DNA from: Cyanocohniella sp. LLY
Lineage (GTDB): Bacteria; Cyanobacteriota; Cyanobacteriia; Cyanobacteriales; Nostocaceae
DNA length: 64,000 nucleotides
Direction: 5' to 3'
NCBI GenBank assembly: GCA_022241785.1
Contig: JAKOMP010000011.1
Span: forward strand, 34,024-98,023
Of this stretch, positions 35,446 through 45,062 are shown piece by piece (within the stretch, counting starts at the first letter, position 1; each line of letters starts with the position of its first letter). The position numbers and the translations under genes were made by a program. The notes below the pieces were generated by a model. The model saw nothing but the letters and a program-made list of their open reading frames with translations, was not told the origin of the DNA and made no database searches.

Positions 35446-35919
35446 TTAGACATCTTGAGGATTAAGGCGCATCATTTGCCAGGTGGTGTAAGTACCAATG
35501 GGACTCCACAGCAAATAGGGAACTAGTAACAATGCGGCCCAACCAGAAATAGGTAAGACTGCAAGTATCAAGATAATACAAATAATCAAACCTGTACCGC
35601 CGAGAATCGTACCCACTCGCAGACTACGCAGCCGGAACATGACAGGTGTATAGGCAATGGTGACAATTTCTAAGAGTAAATATAAGCCCATTAATAACCA
35701 AGTGCTAGTGGTTCCTGGGTTACTTTCCCAAATAATATAAGCTGACCAAGCACCGCAAATAAAAATTACAGTCCAGATAATGGGAATTGCTGCTTCAATA
35801 GTTAACCATCGGGGTCTTTGTAAGTGCTTGAACCATTGGCGATCGCTTGGTGTAATGAAGTTAGCCGCCAAGGCAATCAACAAAGCTACACCCCCAATCA
35901 CCATCCAAGATCTAATCAT
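35446..35919 (-). CDS. TspO/MBR family protein
   Basis: A 157-residue, five-helix membrane protein of the tryptophan-rich sensory/peripheral benzodiazepine receptor family, which binds tetrapyrroles and cholesterol. It has KHLQRPRWLTIEAAIPIIWTVIF (split), SAYIIWE and a closing YLLWSPIGTYTTWQMMRLN. The aromatic count is lower than in classical TspO, so it is a divergent member. A tetrapyrrole role would fit a phototroph but is inference. The C-terminus touches the repeat at 35355. Confidence 0.75.
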   Translation of the reverse strand: MIRSWMVIGGVALLIALAANFITPSDRQWFKHLQRPRWLTIEAAIPIIWTVIFICGAWSAYIIWESNPGTTSTWLLMGLYLLLEIVTIAYTPVMFRLRSLRVGTILGGTGLIICIILILAVLPISGWAALLLVPYLLWSPIGTYTTWQMMRLNPQDV

Positions 35920-36171
35920 GCCCCTTATCCTTTGCGATTTGCTGCCTATGGCTTAAATATCATTTTTTCTAGGGGTATTTTGTCAATTAAGTGACTTATT
36001 AAGCATCATCCCAGAGTTTGATAACTGAGGCTAGGGATTAGGGACGAGGGAGGATTTTAGCCAATGACTCATGACTACCCATTTGGCGCTATTTCTGTCC
36101 TGGGACGGGCGTATATGTCAGGTGAGTAGACATATTATTTATCGTGGGGTACGAGGTAATGAATATTAAGT

Positions 36172-36750
36172 ATGCAACCAGAATCAGAAGTGCGATCGCT
36201 CGCCACATCGCTACATAAGCTGCATAAAATTGCCAATACTATTCGCCTGACAGGGTGGATTACTTTATGGATACAATTGGCACTGGCGCTGGTTTCTGGG
36301 ATAACTTTGTTATTTGCTGCTACTGGTCGTGATGCTACTGAACAGCCAAATCCAGGTTTAGGCGTTGGCATATTTTGGGCTGTATGTGGAATTTTAATTT
36401 TGTTATTCAGCGTCTTTTGGGATTTTCGTTACACTCGCATAGGTAGACGCTTAGATAATCCCAATCCCACTCTACATCCTAGTAAGGCAGATACAATCAG
36501 AGCCATTCGCCTGGGAATTATTGTGAGTTTAGTGGGAATATTAATTACTATTGTGGGAGCTAGCATCAGTGTAAGTATTTTGGTGGCAAAAGCTGTATCC
36601 CAACCCCCCGGTGTGGCAATTACTGACCCTAATAAAATAATTCGCGCCCTGGATGTGTTCATCGTGGTGGCTAACATTAATGCCATTGGCGCCCATTTTG
36701 TGGGTACGGTGGCTTCTATATGGTTACTGGAAAAGGTGCATCAACATTAG
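36172..36750 (+). CDS. DUF3611 family membrane protein
   Basis: A 192-residue protein with four helices (about 22-48, 64-86, 112-138, 160-186). TIRLTGWITLWIQLALAL, then FWDFRYTRIGRRL and FIVVANINAIGAHFVGT, match DUF3611, found in cyanobacteria and plastids. Function unknown. The start has a weak ribosome site. gcvP follows 93 bp on, on the same strand. Confidence 0.82.
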   Translation: MQPESEVRSLATSLHKLHKIANTIRLTGWITLWIQLALALVSGITLLFAATGRDATEQPNPGLGVGIFWAVCGILILLFSVFWDFRYTRIGRRLDNPNPTLHPSKADTIRAIRLGIIVSLVGILITIVGASISVSILVAKAVSQPPGVAITDPNKIIRALDVFIVVANINAIGAHFVGTVASIWLLEKVHQH

Positions 36751-36843
36751 AAATGGGGCTAGGTGGTATTTTGAAGTAGCAACTCCCACTTGTTGTGAGT
36801 ATTTGTTGCAAAATATTAAATAGTTGCGTCTGGAGTTCCATCT

Positions 36844-39762
36844 GTGGTATCTCATGCCCCTCGTCCTCAATCAAGTCATCCTCAAGTGCTGAATAATAGG
36901 AGTCAAACATCAATTAATTTTGCACAACGACACATTGGCCCTAACTCTGATGAAATTCAGCAAATTCTTCAGGTATTGGGATTTCCCAGTTTGGACTCAC
37001 TGATTGACCAAACAGTACCCCAGGCTATCCGGTTAAATAAAAATCTTAAGTTACCAGAAGCGCAAAGAGAGTATGCTGCACTGGCTAAATTAAAACAAAT
37101 TGCTGCTAAAAACCAGGTTTGCCGTTCATACATTGGTATGGGATATTACGATTGCATTACACCTCCTGTTATTGGGCGCAATATCCTCGAAAATCCTGGC
37201 TGGTATACTGCCTACACTCCCTATCAGCCAGAAATTGCCCAAGGACGTTTGGAAGCGTTGCTGAATTTTCAAACCATGATTATCGACCTCACAGGTTTGG
37301 AAATAGCCAATGCATCGTTACTTGATGAAGCGACAGCCGCCGCAGAGGCCATGAGTCTCAGCTATGGTGTTTGCAAAAATAAGGCAAATGCTTATTTTGT
37401 TGCTGATGATTGTCATCCTCAAACTATTGATGTTTTACAAACACGGGCTAAACCTCTAGGAATTAATATTATTGTCGGTGACCATCAGACATTTGATTTT
37501 GATCAACCAATTTTTGGGGCAATTCTGCAATATCCTGGCAGTGATGGCACTATTTACGACTATGGCGCATTTATTGCCAAAGCCCATACTCACGGTGCAT
37601 TGGTAACGGTAGCCGCAGACCCATTAAGCTTAACTTTACTCACACCACCAGGTGAATTTGGTGCTGATATTGCTGTGGGTAGCACTCAACGCTTTGGTAT
37701 TCCTTTAGGGTTTGGGGGGCCTCATGCGGCTTACTTTGCGACAAAAGAAGAGTATAAGCGGCAGGTTCCTGGACGAATTGTTGGGGTATCAAAAGATGTC
37801 CAGGGCAAGATGGCTTTGCGTTTGGCTTTACAAACCCGTGAACAGCACATCCGCCGTGAAAAAGCTACTAGTAATATTTGTACTGCACAAGTGTTATTGG
37901 CTGTTATGGCCAGTATGTACGCAGTTTATCATGGTGCAGCTGGATTGAAGGCGATCGCCCACAATATCCACCAGCAAACGGTGATTTTGGCAGATGGCTT
38001 AAAAAGACTGGGTTACACAGTTAGTTCTGAGTCTTTCTTTGATACGTTGCGCGTAGAGTTAGGCATACACCCCATCAAAACAATTCTGGAAGCTTGCCAA
38101 GCCCGCAATATTAATTTGCGAATTTTCGATGCCACTGCTGTGGGTATATCCTTAGATGAAACCACCACACCAGAAGACCTCATTGACCTCTGGCAGATTT
38201 TCGCAGGTACAGATAACCTCCCCTTTACCCTAGAAGAATTAACTTCTCCCTCGTCCCATCTCCTTCTCCCCCGTACCAGCGACTACCTCACCCATCCCGT
38301 TTTTAACCGCTATCATTCTGAAACAGAATTGTTGCGTTATCTACATCAGCTAGAAACCAAGGATTTATCTTTAACTACGTCGATGATTCCCTTGGGTTCA
38401 TGTACCATGAAGCTGAATGCCACCGCTGAGATGATTCCTGTCACTTGGGAGGAATTTGGCAAGATTCATCCTTTTGCCCCTTTGTCTCAAACACGGGGTT
38501 ATCAAATTCTCTTCCAGCAACTTGAAGCGTGGTTAGCTGAAATCACCGGGTTTGCGGGAGTTTCTCTCCAACCTAATGCTGGTTCTCAAGGAGAGTACGC
38601 AGGACTTTTAGTAATTCGCCAATATCATGAAAGTCGTCAGGAAACACACCGTAATATTTGTTTGATTCCTACCTCAGCACATGGGACAAACCCCGCTAGT
38701 GCGGTCATGTGCGGGATGAAGGTGGTAGCAGTTGCCTGTGATGAAAACGGTAATATTGATGTTGATGATTTAAAAGCCAAGGCGGAAAAGCATAGTCATG
38801 AACTAGCAGCCTTGATGGTGACTTATCCTTCAACTCACGGTGTCTTTGAGGAAGCAATTCAAGAAATTTGTGCGGTGGTACATAACCACGGTGGCCAAGT
38901 TTATATGGATGGGGCGAATATGAATGCCCAAGTGGGTATTTGTCGTCCTGGTGATATTGGTGCAGATGTTTGTCATTTGAATTTGCACAAAACTTTCTGT
39001 ATTCCTCATGGCGGCGGCGGACCTGGTATGGGGCCTATTGGTGTGGCGGCTCATTTGGTGCCGTTTTTACCTGGACACCCAGTGGTGGGGAATAGGGAGA
39101 AGAAAATTTCTGATTCTCAGCGCATTGGTGCCATTGCAGCTGCGCCTTGGGGTAGTGCTAGTATACTGGTGATTTCGTGGATGTACATTGCCATGATGGG
39201 TGCTGATGGTTTGACCCAAGCAACTAAGGTGGCAATTCTCAATGCTAATTACATCGCGCACAAGCTAAGTTCTTATTACCCTGTGTTATACAAAGGCAAA
39301 AATAATTTAGTTGCCCATGAGTGTATTTTAGATTTACGGGCACTCAAAAAATCAGCAGGCATCGAAATTGATGATATTGCCAAGCGGTTGATGGATTATG
39401 GTTTCCATGCGCCCACTGTTTCTTGGCCTGTGGCGGGTACTATTATGGTGGAACCCACAGAAAGCGAATCTCAGGCAGAATTAGACCGTTTCTGTGATGC
39501 CATGATTGCTATTCGTCAAGAAATCGCGGCAATTGAATCTGGCAAGATGGACATTCAAGATAATCTCTTGAAAAATGCACCTCATACTGCTGAAAGTTTG
39601 ATTGTCGGGGAATGGAATCATCCTTATTCGCGGGAACAAGCTGCTTATCCTGCGCCTTGGACTCGTGAACACAAGTTCTGGCCTAGTGTAGGCAGAATTG
39701 ATGCGGCTTTTGGTGACAGGAATTTTGTGTGTTCTTGTCTACCGATGGATGCTTATCAATAG
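36844..39762 (+). CDS. gcvP: Glycine dehydrogenase (decarboxylating), P-protein
   Basis: The pyridoxal-phosphate subunit of the glycine cleavage system, which decarboxylates glycine and passes the aminomethyl group to lipoylated H-protein. In cyanobacteria it takes part in the photorespiratory glycolate pathway. The 972-residue single chain (alpha and beta halves fused) has [11 protein letters not shown] at the start, GSCTMKLNA near the middle and the PLP lysine at about 716 in [20 protein letters not shown]. It starts with GTG, giving the usual VSHAP-type leader; no in-frame ATG is better placed. gcvT and gcvH are not in the window. Confidence 0.97.
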   Translation: MVSHAPRPQSSHPQVLNNRSQTSINFAQRHIGPNSDEIQQILQVLGFPSLDSLIDQTVPQAIRLNKNLKLPEAQREYAALAKLKQIAAKNQVCRSYIGMGYYDCITPPVIGRNILENPGWYTAYTPYQPEIAQGRLEALLNFQTMIIDLTGLEIANASLLDEATAAAEAMSLSYGVCKNKANAYFVADDCHPQTIDVLQTRAKPLGINIIVGDHQTFDFDQPIFGAILQYPGSDGTIYDYGAFIAKAHTHGALVTVAADPLSLTLLTPPGEFGADIAVGSTQRFGIPLGFGGPHAAYFATKEEYKRQVPGRIVGVSKDVQGKMALRLALQTREQHIRREKATSNICTAQVLLAVMASMYAVYHGAAGLKAIAHNIHQQTVILADGLKRLGYTVSSESFFDTLRVELGIHPIKTILEACQARNINLRIFDATAVGISLDETTTPEDLIDLWQIFAGTDNLPFTLEELTSPSSHLLLPRTSDYLTHPVFNRYHSETELLRYLHQLETKDLSLTTSMIPLGSCTMKLNATAEMIPVTWEEFGKIHPFAPLSQTRGYQILFQQLEAWLAEITGFAGVSLQPNAGSQGEYAGLLVIRQYHESRQETHRNICLIPTSAHGTNPASAVMCGMKVVAVACDENGNIDVDDLKAKAEKHSHELAALMVTYPSTHGVFEEAIQEICAVVHNHGGQVYMDGANMNAQVGICRPGDIGADVCHLNLHKTFCIPHGGGGPGMGPIGVAAHLVPFLPGHPVVGNREKKISDSQRIGAIAAAPWGSASILVISWMYIAMMGADGLTQATKVAILNANYIAHKLSSYYPVLYKGKNNLVAHECILDLRALKKSAGIEIDDIAKRLMDYGFHAPTVSWPVAGTIMVEPTESESQAELDRFCDAMIAIRQEIAAIESGKMDIQDNLLKNAPHTAESLIVGEWNHPYSREQAAYPAPWTREHKFWPSVGRIDAAFGDRNFVCSCLPMDAYQ

Positions 39763-39773
39763 GATTGCTTGAG

Positions 39774-39792
39774 GCAGGTACAATGTACCTGC
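39774..39792. terminator. Perfect 8-bp hairpin between convergent genes
   Basis: GCAGGTAC, AAT loop, GTACCTGC lies 12 bp past the gcvP stop and 10 bp before the end of the minus-strand 39802 gene. No strong T-run, but the position suits a shared terminator. Confidence 0.45.
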
Positions 39793-39801
39793 TTAACAAT
39801 A

Positions 39802-40140
39802 CTAATCTTCGTCCAGCGCTGGAAACACCTCCTCAAAGTGCCACAGTTCATCTTTATTGTCGAGAAACCAGATCCGAGTTTTGGGAGTTAATTGACTCCA
39901 GATGATATCACTAGGAATATGGGGAGAGGCATATTGATATTGTTGACCCAGCTCCTTCAAATTTTTTTCTACATCATCGGGAACACCAAAATCTTGCCAG
40001 TCAATTTCTAAATGTCTGCCTGCGAGTCCCGCAGTAGGGTCAAAAATTAACTGAGCGGCTCTGATTAAATCAGCAAAATGTTTCGGTTTAAGACTAGCTA
40101 TTTGCTGAACCTGGAGTGATTCGTTATGCTCTTGAGACAT
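39802..40140 (-). CDS. Conserved hypothetical protein
   Basis: A 112-residue acidic soluble protein. LKPKHFADLIRAAQLIFDP, then HLEIDWQDFGVP and a closing TPKTRIWFLDNKDELWHFEE give it a well-ordered alpha/beta look. No catalytic motif or membrane segment. It lies tail-to-tail with gcvP. The family is not recognised. Confidence 0.65.
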   Translation of the reverse strand: MSQEHNESLQVQQIASLKPKHFADLIRAAQLIFDPTAGLAGRHLEIDWQDFGVPDDVEKNLKELGQQYQYASPHIPSDIIWSQLTPKTRIWFLDNKDELWHFEEVFPALDED

Positions 40141-40280
40141 TGTTACTTGAGTGGTAAAAATTGGTCATGTGTGGAACTTATTGACAGAGATTTTTACCCC
40201 AATGCCTCTATTTTAGCGCAGAGCTTTTCAGGTGGATAATTTGCGGAAAAATTAAGTATTTTAGCTATTAAACTTGTTTA

Positions 40281-40620
40281 TTTTGAGAACTGTAGTTTGC
40301 TGTCAAGATTATCCCTTTTCTACCACTCTGGAGAGAGAAACATAAATGTAGGTTGGGGAGCCATTTGCATGGGCGGGTTTCCCGACTTGAGCAAAGTGGC
40401 GTTAGAACGTAGTGAAACCCAACAATCCCAAGGTCTTTGGGTGTTGGGTTGCGCTGTGCTTAACCCAACCTACGCCTAAATTGATAAAAGCTTTGAAAAA
40501 TAAGGGTTTTAGATTTTTCTCAGCGCGATAGTGATTAAAGAGGGTTATGAGATTGCTTCTTGAAGTCGCAATGACCACAACTGCACTGTTCACGATGGAC
40601 GAGGTTTAAAGACACAGGAT
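40281..40620. repeat. Second copy of the 35355 repeat, interrupted
   Basis: The left part (40281-40312) ends CTGTCAAGATTAT and the right part resumes TTATGAGATTGCTTC (40545 on), running to GATGGACGAGGTTT near 40607. Joined, it matches the intact copy at 35355. The gap is the insertion at 40313-40544. Confidence 0.65.
40313..40544. mobile_element. 232-bp inserted element with TTAT target duplication
   Basis: It interrupts the repeat exactly at TTAT, which is present once in the intact copy and on both sides here (40309-40312 and 40545-40548). Ends are CCCTTTT and, reversed, CCCTCTTT, a short imperfect inverted repeat. Inside, GTAGGTTGGG is mirrored by CCCAACCTAC, a palindrome widespread in cyanobacteria. 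It is non-coding. Confidence 0.6.
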
Positions 40621-40683
40621 GGCAGAAAAATAGTATAATTTAAAACATTTTTTACTGAAAAACCCTTATGAAGATTTATTTTC

Positions 40684-40775
40684 AGGACTTACGTAACCAA
40701 CCACGTATTTCCGTCATTGCGACCGTAGGGAAGCAATCTCAAAGCCTTGATTTTCGTGGCGAGTGCGTAAGTCCT
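40684..40775. mobile_element. 92-bp MITE, copy 1
   Basis: Ends in perfect 10-bp inverted repeats AGGACTTACG / CGTAAGTCCT. The interior includes GTCATTGCGACCGTAGGGAA. An inverted copy of the same length, differing at only a few bases, lies at 51910-52001. No transposase is carried. Confidence 0.75.
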
Positions 40776-40970
40776 AATTTTTATTAATTTTATAAATAAT
40801 CTTTTTAATCAAAGTAATAATTTATTCAGAGAGCAATCCCAACTGAATTGTTAGAAAATATGTAGATTTATTATGATACGAACCACTGTGTTATGGCTAA
40901 GGTTTTCCTGATGAATTTACCTGAGATGTGAGATTTTTTTGAAAAAAAAGATTGATTGGAGGTAATAGCA

Positions 40971-41072
40971 ATGATGGGACTATTTTGGTTTTTGGTTTGC
41001 TGCTTTTTTTGGCTCATTGGTTTAAGTTTATTAGCGGAGATTTGGTTCTCTGAGGAAGAAGAACAAATTTAA
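40971..41072 (+). CDS. 33-residue membrane microprotein
   Basis: Starts at an ATG with a GGAGG ribosome site 8 nt upstream. The protein is a single hydrophobic helix (residues 3-23: GLFWFLVCCFFWLIGLSLL) with an acidic tail EIWFSEEEEQI. The next gene starts 19 bp downstream with its own ribosome site, so the two are probably cotranscribed. Small single-helix proteins like this often attach to membrane complexes, but that is only an analogy. Too short to be found by size-limited gene callers. Confidence 0.6.
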   Translation: MMGLFWFLVCCFFWLIGLSLLAEIWFSEEEEQI

Positions 41073-41091
41073 ATATTTACAGGAGATGACT

Positions 41092-41457
41092 GTGGTTCGT
41101 AAACGTTTGATTATTGAGATGGGGATGGGAATAGATCAGCATGGACAGGAACCAACAGTAGCAGCAGCAAGGGCTGTACGCAATGCGATCGCTCATAATG
41201 CCTTACCTGGTGTGTGGGAAGTGGCTGGTTTAAGCGATCCTGATGAAATGATTGTGGAAGTTCAAGTAGCTGTTCCCTATCCAGAACAAGTCAGGGAAGC
41301 GGAAGTACTAGCTGTACTGCCATTTGGACGCAAAACCCTGACTGTAGAATCTGGGGGGATGGTGGTTCAAGGACGAGCTATTTCTTCTCTCAACGATAAA
41401 AATGATGAAATGTTGATAGCTGTAGCCTCTGTGACTGTTTTGGTGGAAAACAAATAA
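41092..41457 (+). CDS. Lin0512 family protein
   Basis: A 121-residue protein matching the Lin0512 family: RLIIEMGMGIDQHGQEPTVAA, NAIAHNALPG and VQVAVPYPEQV. The family has no confirmed function and occurs in bacteria and fungi. An ATG at 41086 touches the AGGAG ribosome site (41081-41085) with no spacing, so the GTG at 41092, 6 nt after it, is the better start. It follows the microprotein gene at once. The fold is probably alpha/beta and soluble. Confidence 0.75.
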   Translation: MVRKRLIIEMGMGIDQHGQEPTVAAARAVRNAIAHNALPGVWEVAGLSDPDEMIVEVQVAVPYPEQVREAEVLAVLPFGRKTLTVESGGMVVQGRAISSLNDKNDEMLIAVASVTVLVENK

Positions 41458-41516
41458 TTTTGTGATTGAAAATTGCTTTAAATTGCCACCAGACATCGCC
41501 CACGAGCAAAATTAAT

Positions 41517-41798
41517 TTATTTGTGGGCATCTTCTGGTTCGTTTGGCAATAGCTGATCCAGCTTATGTTCAATTGCTGACAGTTTCTTAAGAATAGTTGG
41601 GCGATCGCCATCAAGAGAAACGAGTAAATTAGCCATTGTCTCTTGGATATTTATTAATCGTGCCATTGCATTTTGCAGTTGTACCATTCCTTCCCTAAGT
41701 TCTTGCCGTTCCTGTCGAGCCTCAGCTATTTCATCTAACATAGCTTGGGCAGTTTTAGCATTACTCTCCATTAATTGTTTGATTTCTTTATCATTCAT
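41517..41798 (-). CDS. Small coiled-coil protein
   Basis: A 93-residue, highly charged protein: Lys/Glu/Gln-rich, heptad pattern over about residues 1-55 (EIAEARQERQELREGMVQL) and again 65-85. No membrane segment or motif. It may form a homodimer or serve as a structural accessory. Likely translated, but function cannot be inferred. Confidence 0.55.
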   Translation of the reverse strand: MNDKEIKQLMESNAKTAQAMLDEIAEARQERQELREGMVQLQNAMARLINIQETMANLLVSLDGDRPTILKKLSAIEHKLDQLLPNEPEDAHK

Positions 41799-41963
41799 GG
41801 CGATCGTGCTTTGAGATTGGGGATATTACCTATAATAAAAGCAAGCGTCACCATCATTTGAGACAAGCTATAGGAATGACCGCCAACACGTCAAGGAAAC
41901 ACAACAAACAACCTTTATGTTACCTGCGCGCCTCTTGGCGTTAAAAAAATTAATATTTTTCTT

Positions 41964-43730
41964 TTACATCCTCTCTACAACCTGAATCCCCAACAAAGAC
42001 AATCCTAACCGCAAAGTTTTAGCCGTTAAATCACATAAAACCAAACGAGAAGTCCTGAATGGTTCCTCCGCTTCCAGCACCCTTACCCCTTGATTACGGT
42101 CATAAAACTGATTAAACTTCTTACTCAATTCATACAAATATTCACACAACCGATTAGGTAACAAATCTTGTTCTACCGCATTAATTACTTCATCTAATTG
42201 CAATAAATACTTGGCCAATGCTAACTCTGTTTCATGCTGTAAAAAAACTTGAGCATGATCTCCCAACTCCTGAAAATTAATCCCACCCTTACGGCTAATT
42301 CCCTGAATCCGCGCATAAGCATATAGCATATAGGGTGCAGTATTACCCTTAAGATCTAGCATTTTGTCGTAACTAAAAATATAGTTACTCGTACGGTTTT
42401 GACTTAAATCGGCATATTTAACCGCGCTAATACCAACTACCTGGGAAACTTCATTAATAAATTCTGCTGTTTCTGTGCGTTCTTCTTCTTGTAACCTAGC
42501 TGCTAAATCTGCACGGGCCCGAATCACTGCTTCATCTAATAAATCTCGTAACCTGACTGTATCACCAGAACGAGTTTTGAATTTTTTGCCATCTTCTCCT
42601 AACACCAAACCAAAGGGAACATGAACTAATTCCACATCATCAGGAATCCATCCAGCTTTACCTGCTACCTGAAAGAATTGAGCAAAGTGATTTCCCTGTC
42701 CCGCGTCTGTCACATAAATTATCCGCTTGGCTTCATCTTGTTGGATGCGGTAGCGTAAGGCTGCTAAATCTGTTGTGGCGTAATTATAACCACCATCGGA
42801 TTTTTGCACAATTAAAGGCAAAGGCTCACCTTCTCTATTGGTAAACCCGTCCAAGAAAACCACCTGAGCGCCTTGGTTTTCTTCTAACAAACCAGATGAC
42901 TGTAAATCTTCTACCACTGTTGGTAGTAAAGGATTATAAAAAGATTCTCCCCGTTCGGTGACTTGCACATTTAGCAAATCATAAATTACCTGAAACTCAC
43001 GCCGGGATTGTTCACATAATAGTTTCCAAGCGTGGAGTGTATCTGTCGCACCTGCTTGTAATCTGACAACTTCTTGTCGTGCTGTTTCTTGAAAAACTTC
43101 GTCTTCATCAAAGCGCTGTTTTGCTTTGCGGTAGAAGCTGACTAAATCTCCAATATCTAAAGCATTAGCCGTAGTGAGGGCTTCCGGGTACACTTCCCGC
43201 AGATAGGTAATTAACATACCAAACTGCGTCCCCCAATCACCCACGTGATTTAAGCGCAAAACATCATGTCCTTGAAATTCCAAAATTCGGGCGATGGAAT
43301 CACCAATAATTGTCGAACGCAAGTGTCCAACGTGCATTTCTTTGGCAATATTCGGACTGGAAAAATCGACAATTTCCCGTTTTGGGGTTTTGGCTGCGGG
43401 GACTCCTAGCCGAGCATCTGCTTGAATGGCGTTGAGTTGGGCTTCTAGGTATGCTGTTTGGAGTTTCAGGTTAATAAAACCGGGCCCAGCTATTTCTGGC
43501 TGTTCACAAATATCAGATATATCTAATTTTTCAACAATAGCACTAGCGATCGCTCTTGGTTGCTGTCCTAATTTTTTACTCAACGATAAAGCCACATTCG
43601 CCTGATAATCACCAAATTTAGGATTACTCGCAGCCACCAAAATGGGATCTACTCCAGCGTATTCAGTGCCAAAAGCAGCCGCCAAAGCCTGGGCAAATTT
43701 AAGTTTTAGTTTTTCTTGTGTAGCGTTCAT
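41964..43730 (-). CDS. argS: Arginyl-tRNA synthetase
   Basis: Class I synthetase that charges tRNA-Arg with arginine. The 588-residue protein has the N-terminal Add-1 domain, the HIGH-like HVGH in [17 protein letters not shown] (about 132-148), the TDLAALRYR region, and KKFKTRSGD in place of a canonical KMSKS, as is usual for this enzyme. The C-terminal anticodon domain (DALR-type) covers about 470-588. Length normal. Transcribed alone. The upstream 490 bp contains repeats only. Confidence 0.96.
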   Translation of the reverse strand: MNATQEKLKLKFAQALAAAFGTEYAGVDPILVAASNPKFGDYQANVALSLSKKLGQQPRAIASAIVEKLDISDICEQPEIAGPGFINLKLQTAYLEAQLNAIQADARLGVPAAKTPKREIVDFSSPNIAKEMHVGHLRSTIIGDSIARILEFQGHDVLRLNHVGDWGTQFGMLITYLREVYPEALTTANALDIGDLVSFYRKAKQRFDEDEVFQETARQEVVRLQAGATDTLHAWKLLCEQSRREFQVIYDLLNVQVTERGESFYNPLLPTVVEDLQSSGLLEENQGAQVVFLDGFTNREGEPLPLIVQKSDGGYNYATTDLAALRYRIQQDEAKRIIYVTDAGQGNHFAQFFQVAGKAGWIPDDVELVHVPFGLVLGEDGKKFKTRSGDTVRLRDLLDEAVIRARADLAARLQEEERTETAEFINEVSQVVGISAVKYADLSQNRTSNYIFSYDKMLDLKGNTAPYMLYAYARIQGISRKGGINFQELGDHAQVFLQHETELALAKYLLQLDEVINAVEQDLLPNRLCEYLYELSKKFNQFYDRNQGVRVLEAEEPFRTSRLVLCDLTAKTLRLGLSLLGIQVVERM

Positions 43731-44224
43731 ATTGTCAATTTTATCTGTTCGAGAGGGCTATGGGCTGCCTAATGGTTAGGCGTGATGACAGGCCCGATTA
43801 TTTTGGCCTGAAAATATATTCACACAGTTACAGTCATAGCGTGTACACACAAGTCGGAAAATTACACCACACACTTGGTTTGGTTTTCTAACTCCCATTT
43901 GTTGACGAACTCCCAAAGCCTGTCATTTCCAATTCGCAATTACCAATAGAGCCTACGGCATACGGAACGCTATGGCTCTAAGCGCAGCTATGCCCGCTAG
44001 GGCTTTACTGCGAATTGCGAATTGCGTTCGCGCCAGCGTGCCGTAGGCTCTATTGCGAATTGTTCGTTCATGTCCCCAGTCACCGCCCATAATGCATGGT
44101 ATCTGCCGTATTTAGTTAAGAAAAGATTATTGAATACACAAATTTTAGTTAAAATAAGATTAACTATCGGCTCTCACTTGTATAATTTTATTCTTATAAA
44201 ATCAAAAACCTGTAGGAGAAATAG
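43731..44224. other. Intergenic region with inverted repeat (494 bp)
   Basis: The argS upstream region. It contains the inverted repeat at 43930-44062. No gene found other than the TTG-started ORF that follows. Confidence 0.4.
43930..44062. repeat. Large inverted repeat, 133 bp
   Basis: CAATAGAGCCTACGGCA (43944-43960) and its exact complement (44039-44055) are flanked by CAATTCGCAAT and GCGAATTG units. It is a dispersed repeat shared with 32450-32515. Confidence 0.7.
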
Positions 44225-44434
44225 TTGTATACCTCCAAGAATATTCAAGTAGGGAACAAAGTCTTGATTCTCCGTCCAGCATACGTAATCGGAAAAGTTG
44301 GCGTAGTTTGTGGTGTAGAGTCAAATTCCCGAAATCAAACGATTAAGCGTTGGCTTATTCAAATAGAATCTGAAAATATGATGGTGTCACTTACTCCAGA
44401 TGAATTTCAGGTACTTGGCTCAGAATTTAAATAA
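44225..44434 (+). CDS. Small conserved-type protein, TTG start
   Basis: A 69-residue protein from a TTG start, supported by an AGGAG ribosome site about 7 nt upstream; no ATG is near. NIQVGNKVLILRPAYVIGKVGVVCG resembles an SH3/KOW-like beta barrel of the type seen in small regulatory or ribosome-associated proteins. It ends two bp before the convergent 44437 gene. The family is not recognised. Confidence 0.6.
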   Translation: MYTSKNIQVGNKVLILRPAYVIGKVGVVCGVESNSRNQTIKRWLIQIESENMMVSLTPDEFQVLGSEFK

Positions 44435-44436
44435 TT

Positions 44437-44703
44437 TCAGGATGATATTGGTGGTTCTTGTTTGTTCCCAATGCCTAGTTCTTTTTTACTGCGTTTTAAC
44501 TGTTTCCAAAGAGCTTTAATTCTTTTATAAGCCTGTTGGGGAGTCAGTTTTCCAGATGTTTCTAAACTGGAGATGTAGCCAACTTTTTGAGCAAACTCTT
44601 GGAGATTGGCGTTAAATACTATGCTATCTGGATGAAAGTGACCATAGTAGCGGCTCCGAGGGTAAAGAAAATTATTTTTACCGTCCTGATTAGGCTCTGC
44701 CAT
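44437..44703 (-). CDS. Small conserved cyanobacterial protein (DUF7219-like)
   Basis: An 88-residue basic protein. NNFLYPRSRYYGHFHPDSIVFNANLQEFAQKVGYI... (cut here) is a phrase common to a small cyanobacterial family I recall as DUF7219; the rest is a helical Lys-rich region with LTPQQAYKRIKALWKQLKRSK. No known function. A direct read-through into the neighbour is not possible, as the two are tail-to-tail. Confidence 0.65.
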   Translation of the reverse strand: MAEPNQDGKNNFLYPRSRYYGHFHPDSIVFNANLQEFAQKVGYISSLETSGKLTPQQAYKRIKALWKQLKRSKKELGIGNKQEPPISS

Positions 44704-44967
44704 CAGTTCACCCCCAATTAACTATTTGTCGTTGATCATAAGTCAACCAATTGCACAATTGGTGTGACAGTAATTACAACATACTCTGCTTTTAGGATCT
44801 AATTTACGGGAATTACAGAATTTTCTGCCAAATTGGCAGTCAAAATTTTTATATCGATTTTACAAAACTTACAACAGGGTGGGAGCAACCCAAAAAAGTG
44901 AGATCGTTGTGAAATGAGCGGGGGTAACTGGGGAGAAAAGAAAATAATTTTAATGGTATTTTTCTTT

Positions 44968-45048
44968 CCCCCCTGCCCCCTGCTCCCTGCCCCCCTGCTC
45001 CCTGCTCCCTGCTCCCTGCTCCCTGCTCCCTGCTCCCTGCTCCCTGCC
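44968..45048. repeat. TGCTCCC heptamer array
   Basis: About seven consecutive perfect TGCTCCC units (44996-45044) preceded by degenerate ones. Same class as 116-147 and 47544-47608. It ends 15 bp before the D-lactate dehydrogenase stop. Confidence 0.85.
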
Positions 45049-45062
45049 TACATAGTGATTGA

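Noticed and set aside
36751..36843. Glycine riboswitch ahead of gcvP
   Set aside because: Only 93 bp, and no tandem aptamer pattern was seen.
40297..40479. 60-codon frame inside the gcvP-Lin0512 gap
   Set aside because: It is inside the 232-bp inserted repeat and follows its palindrome.
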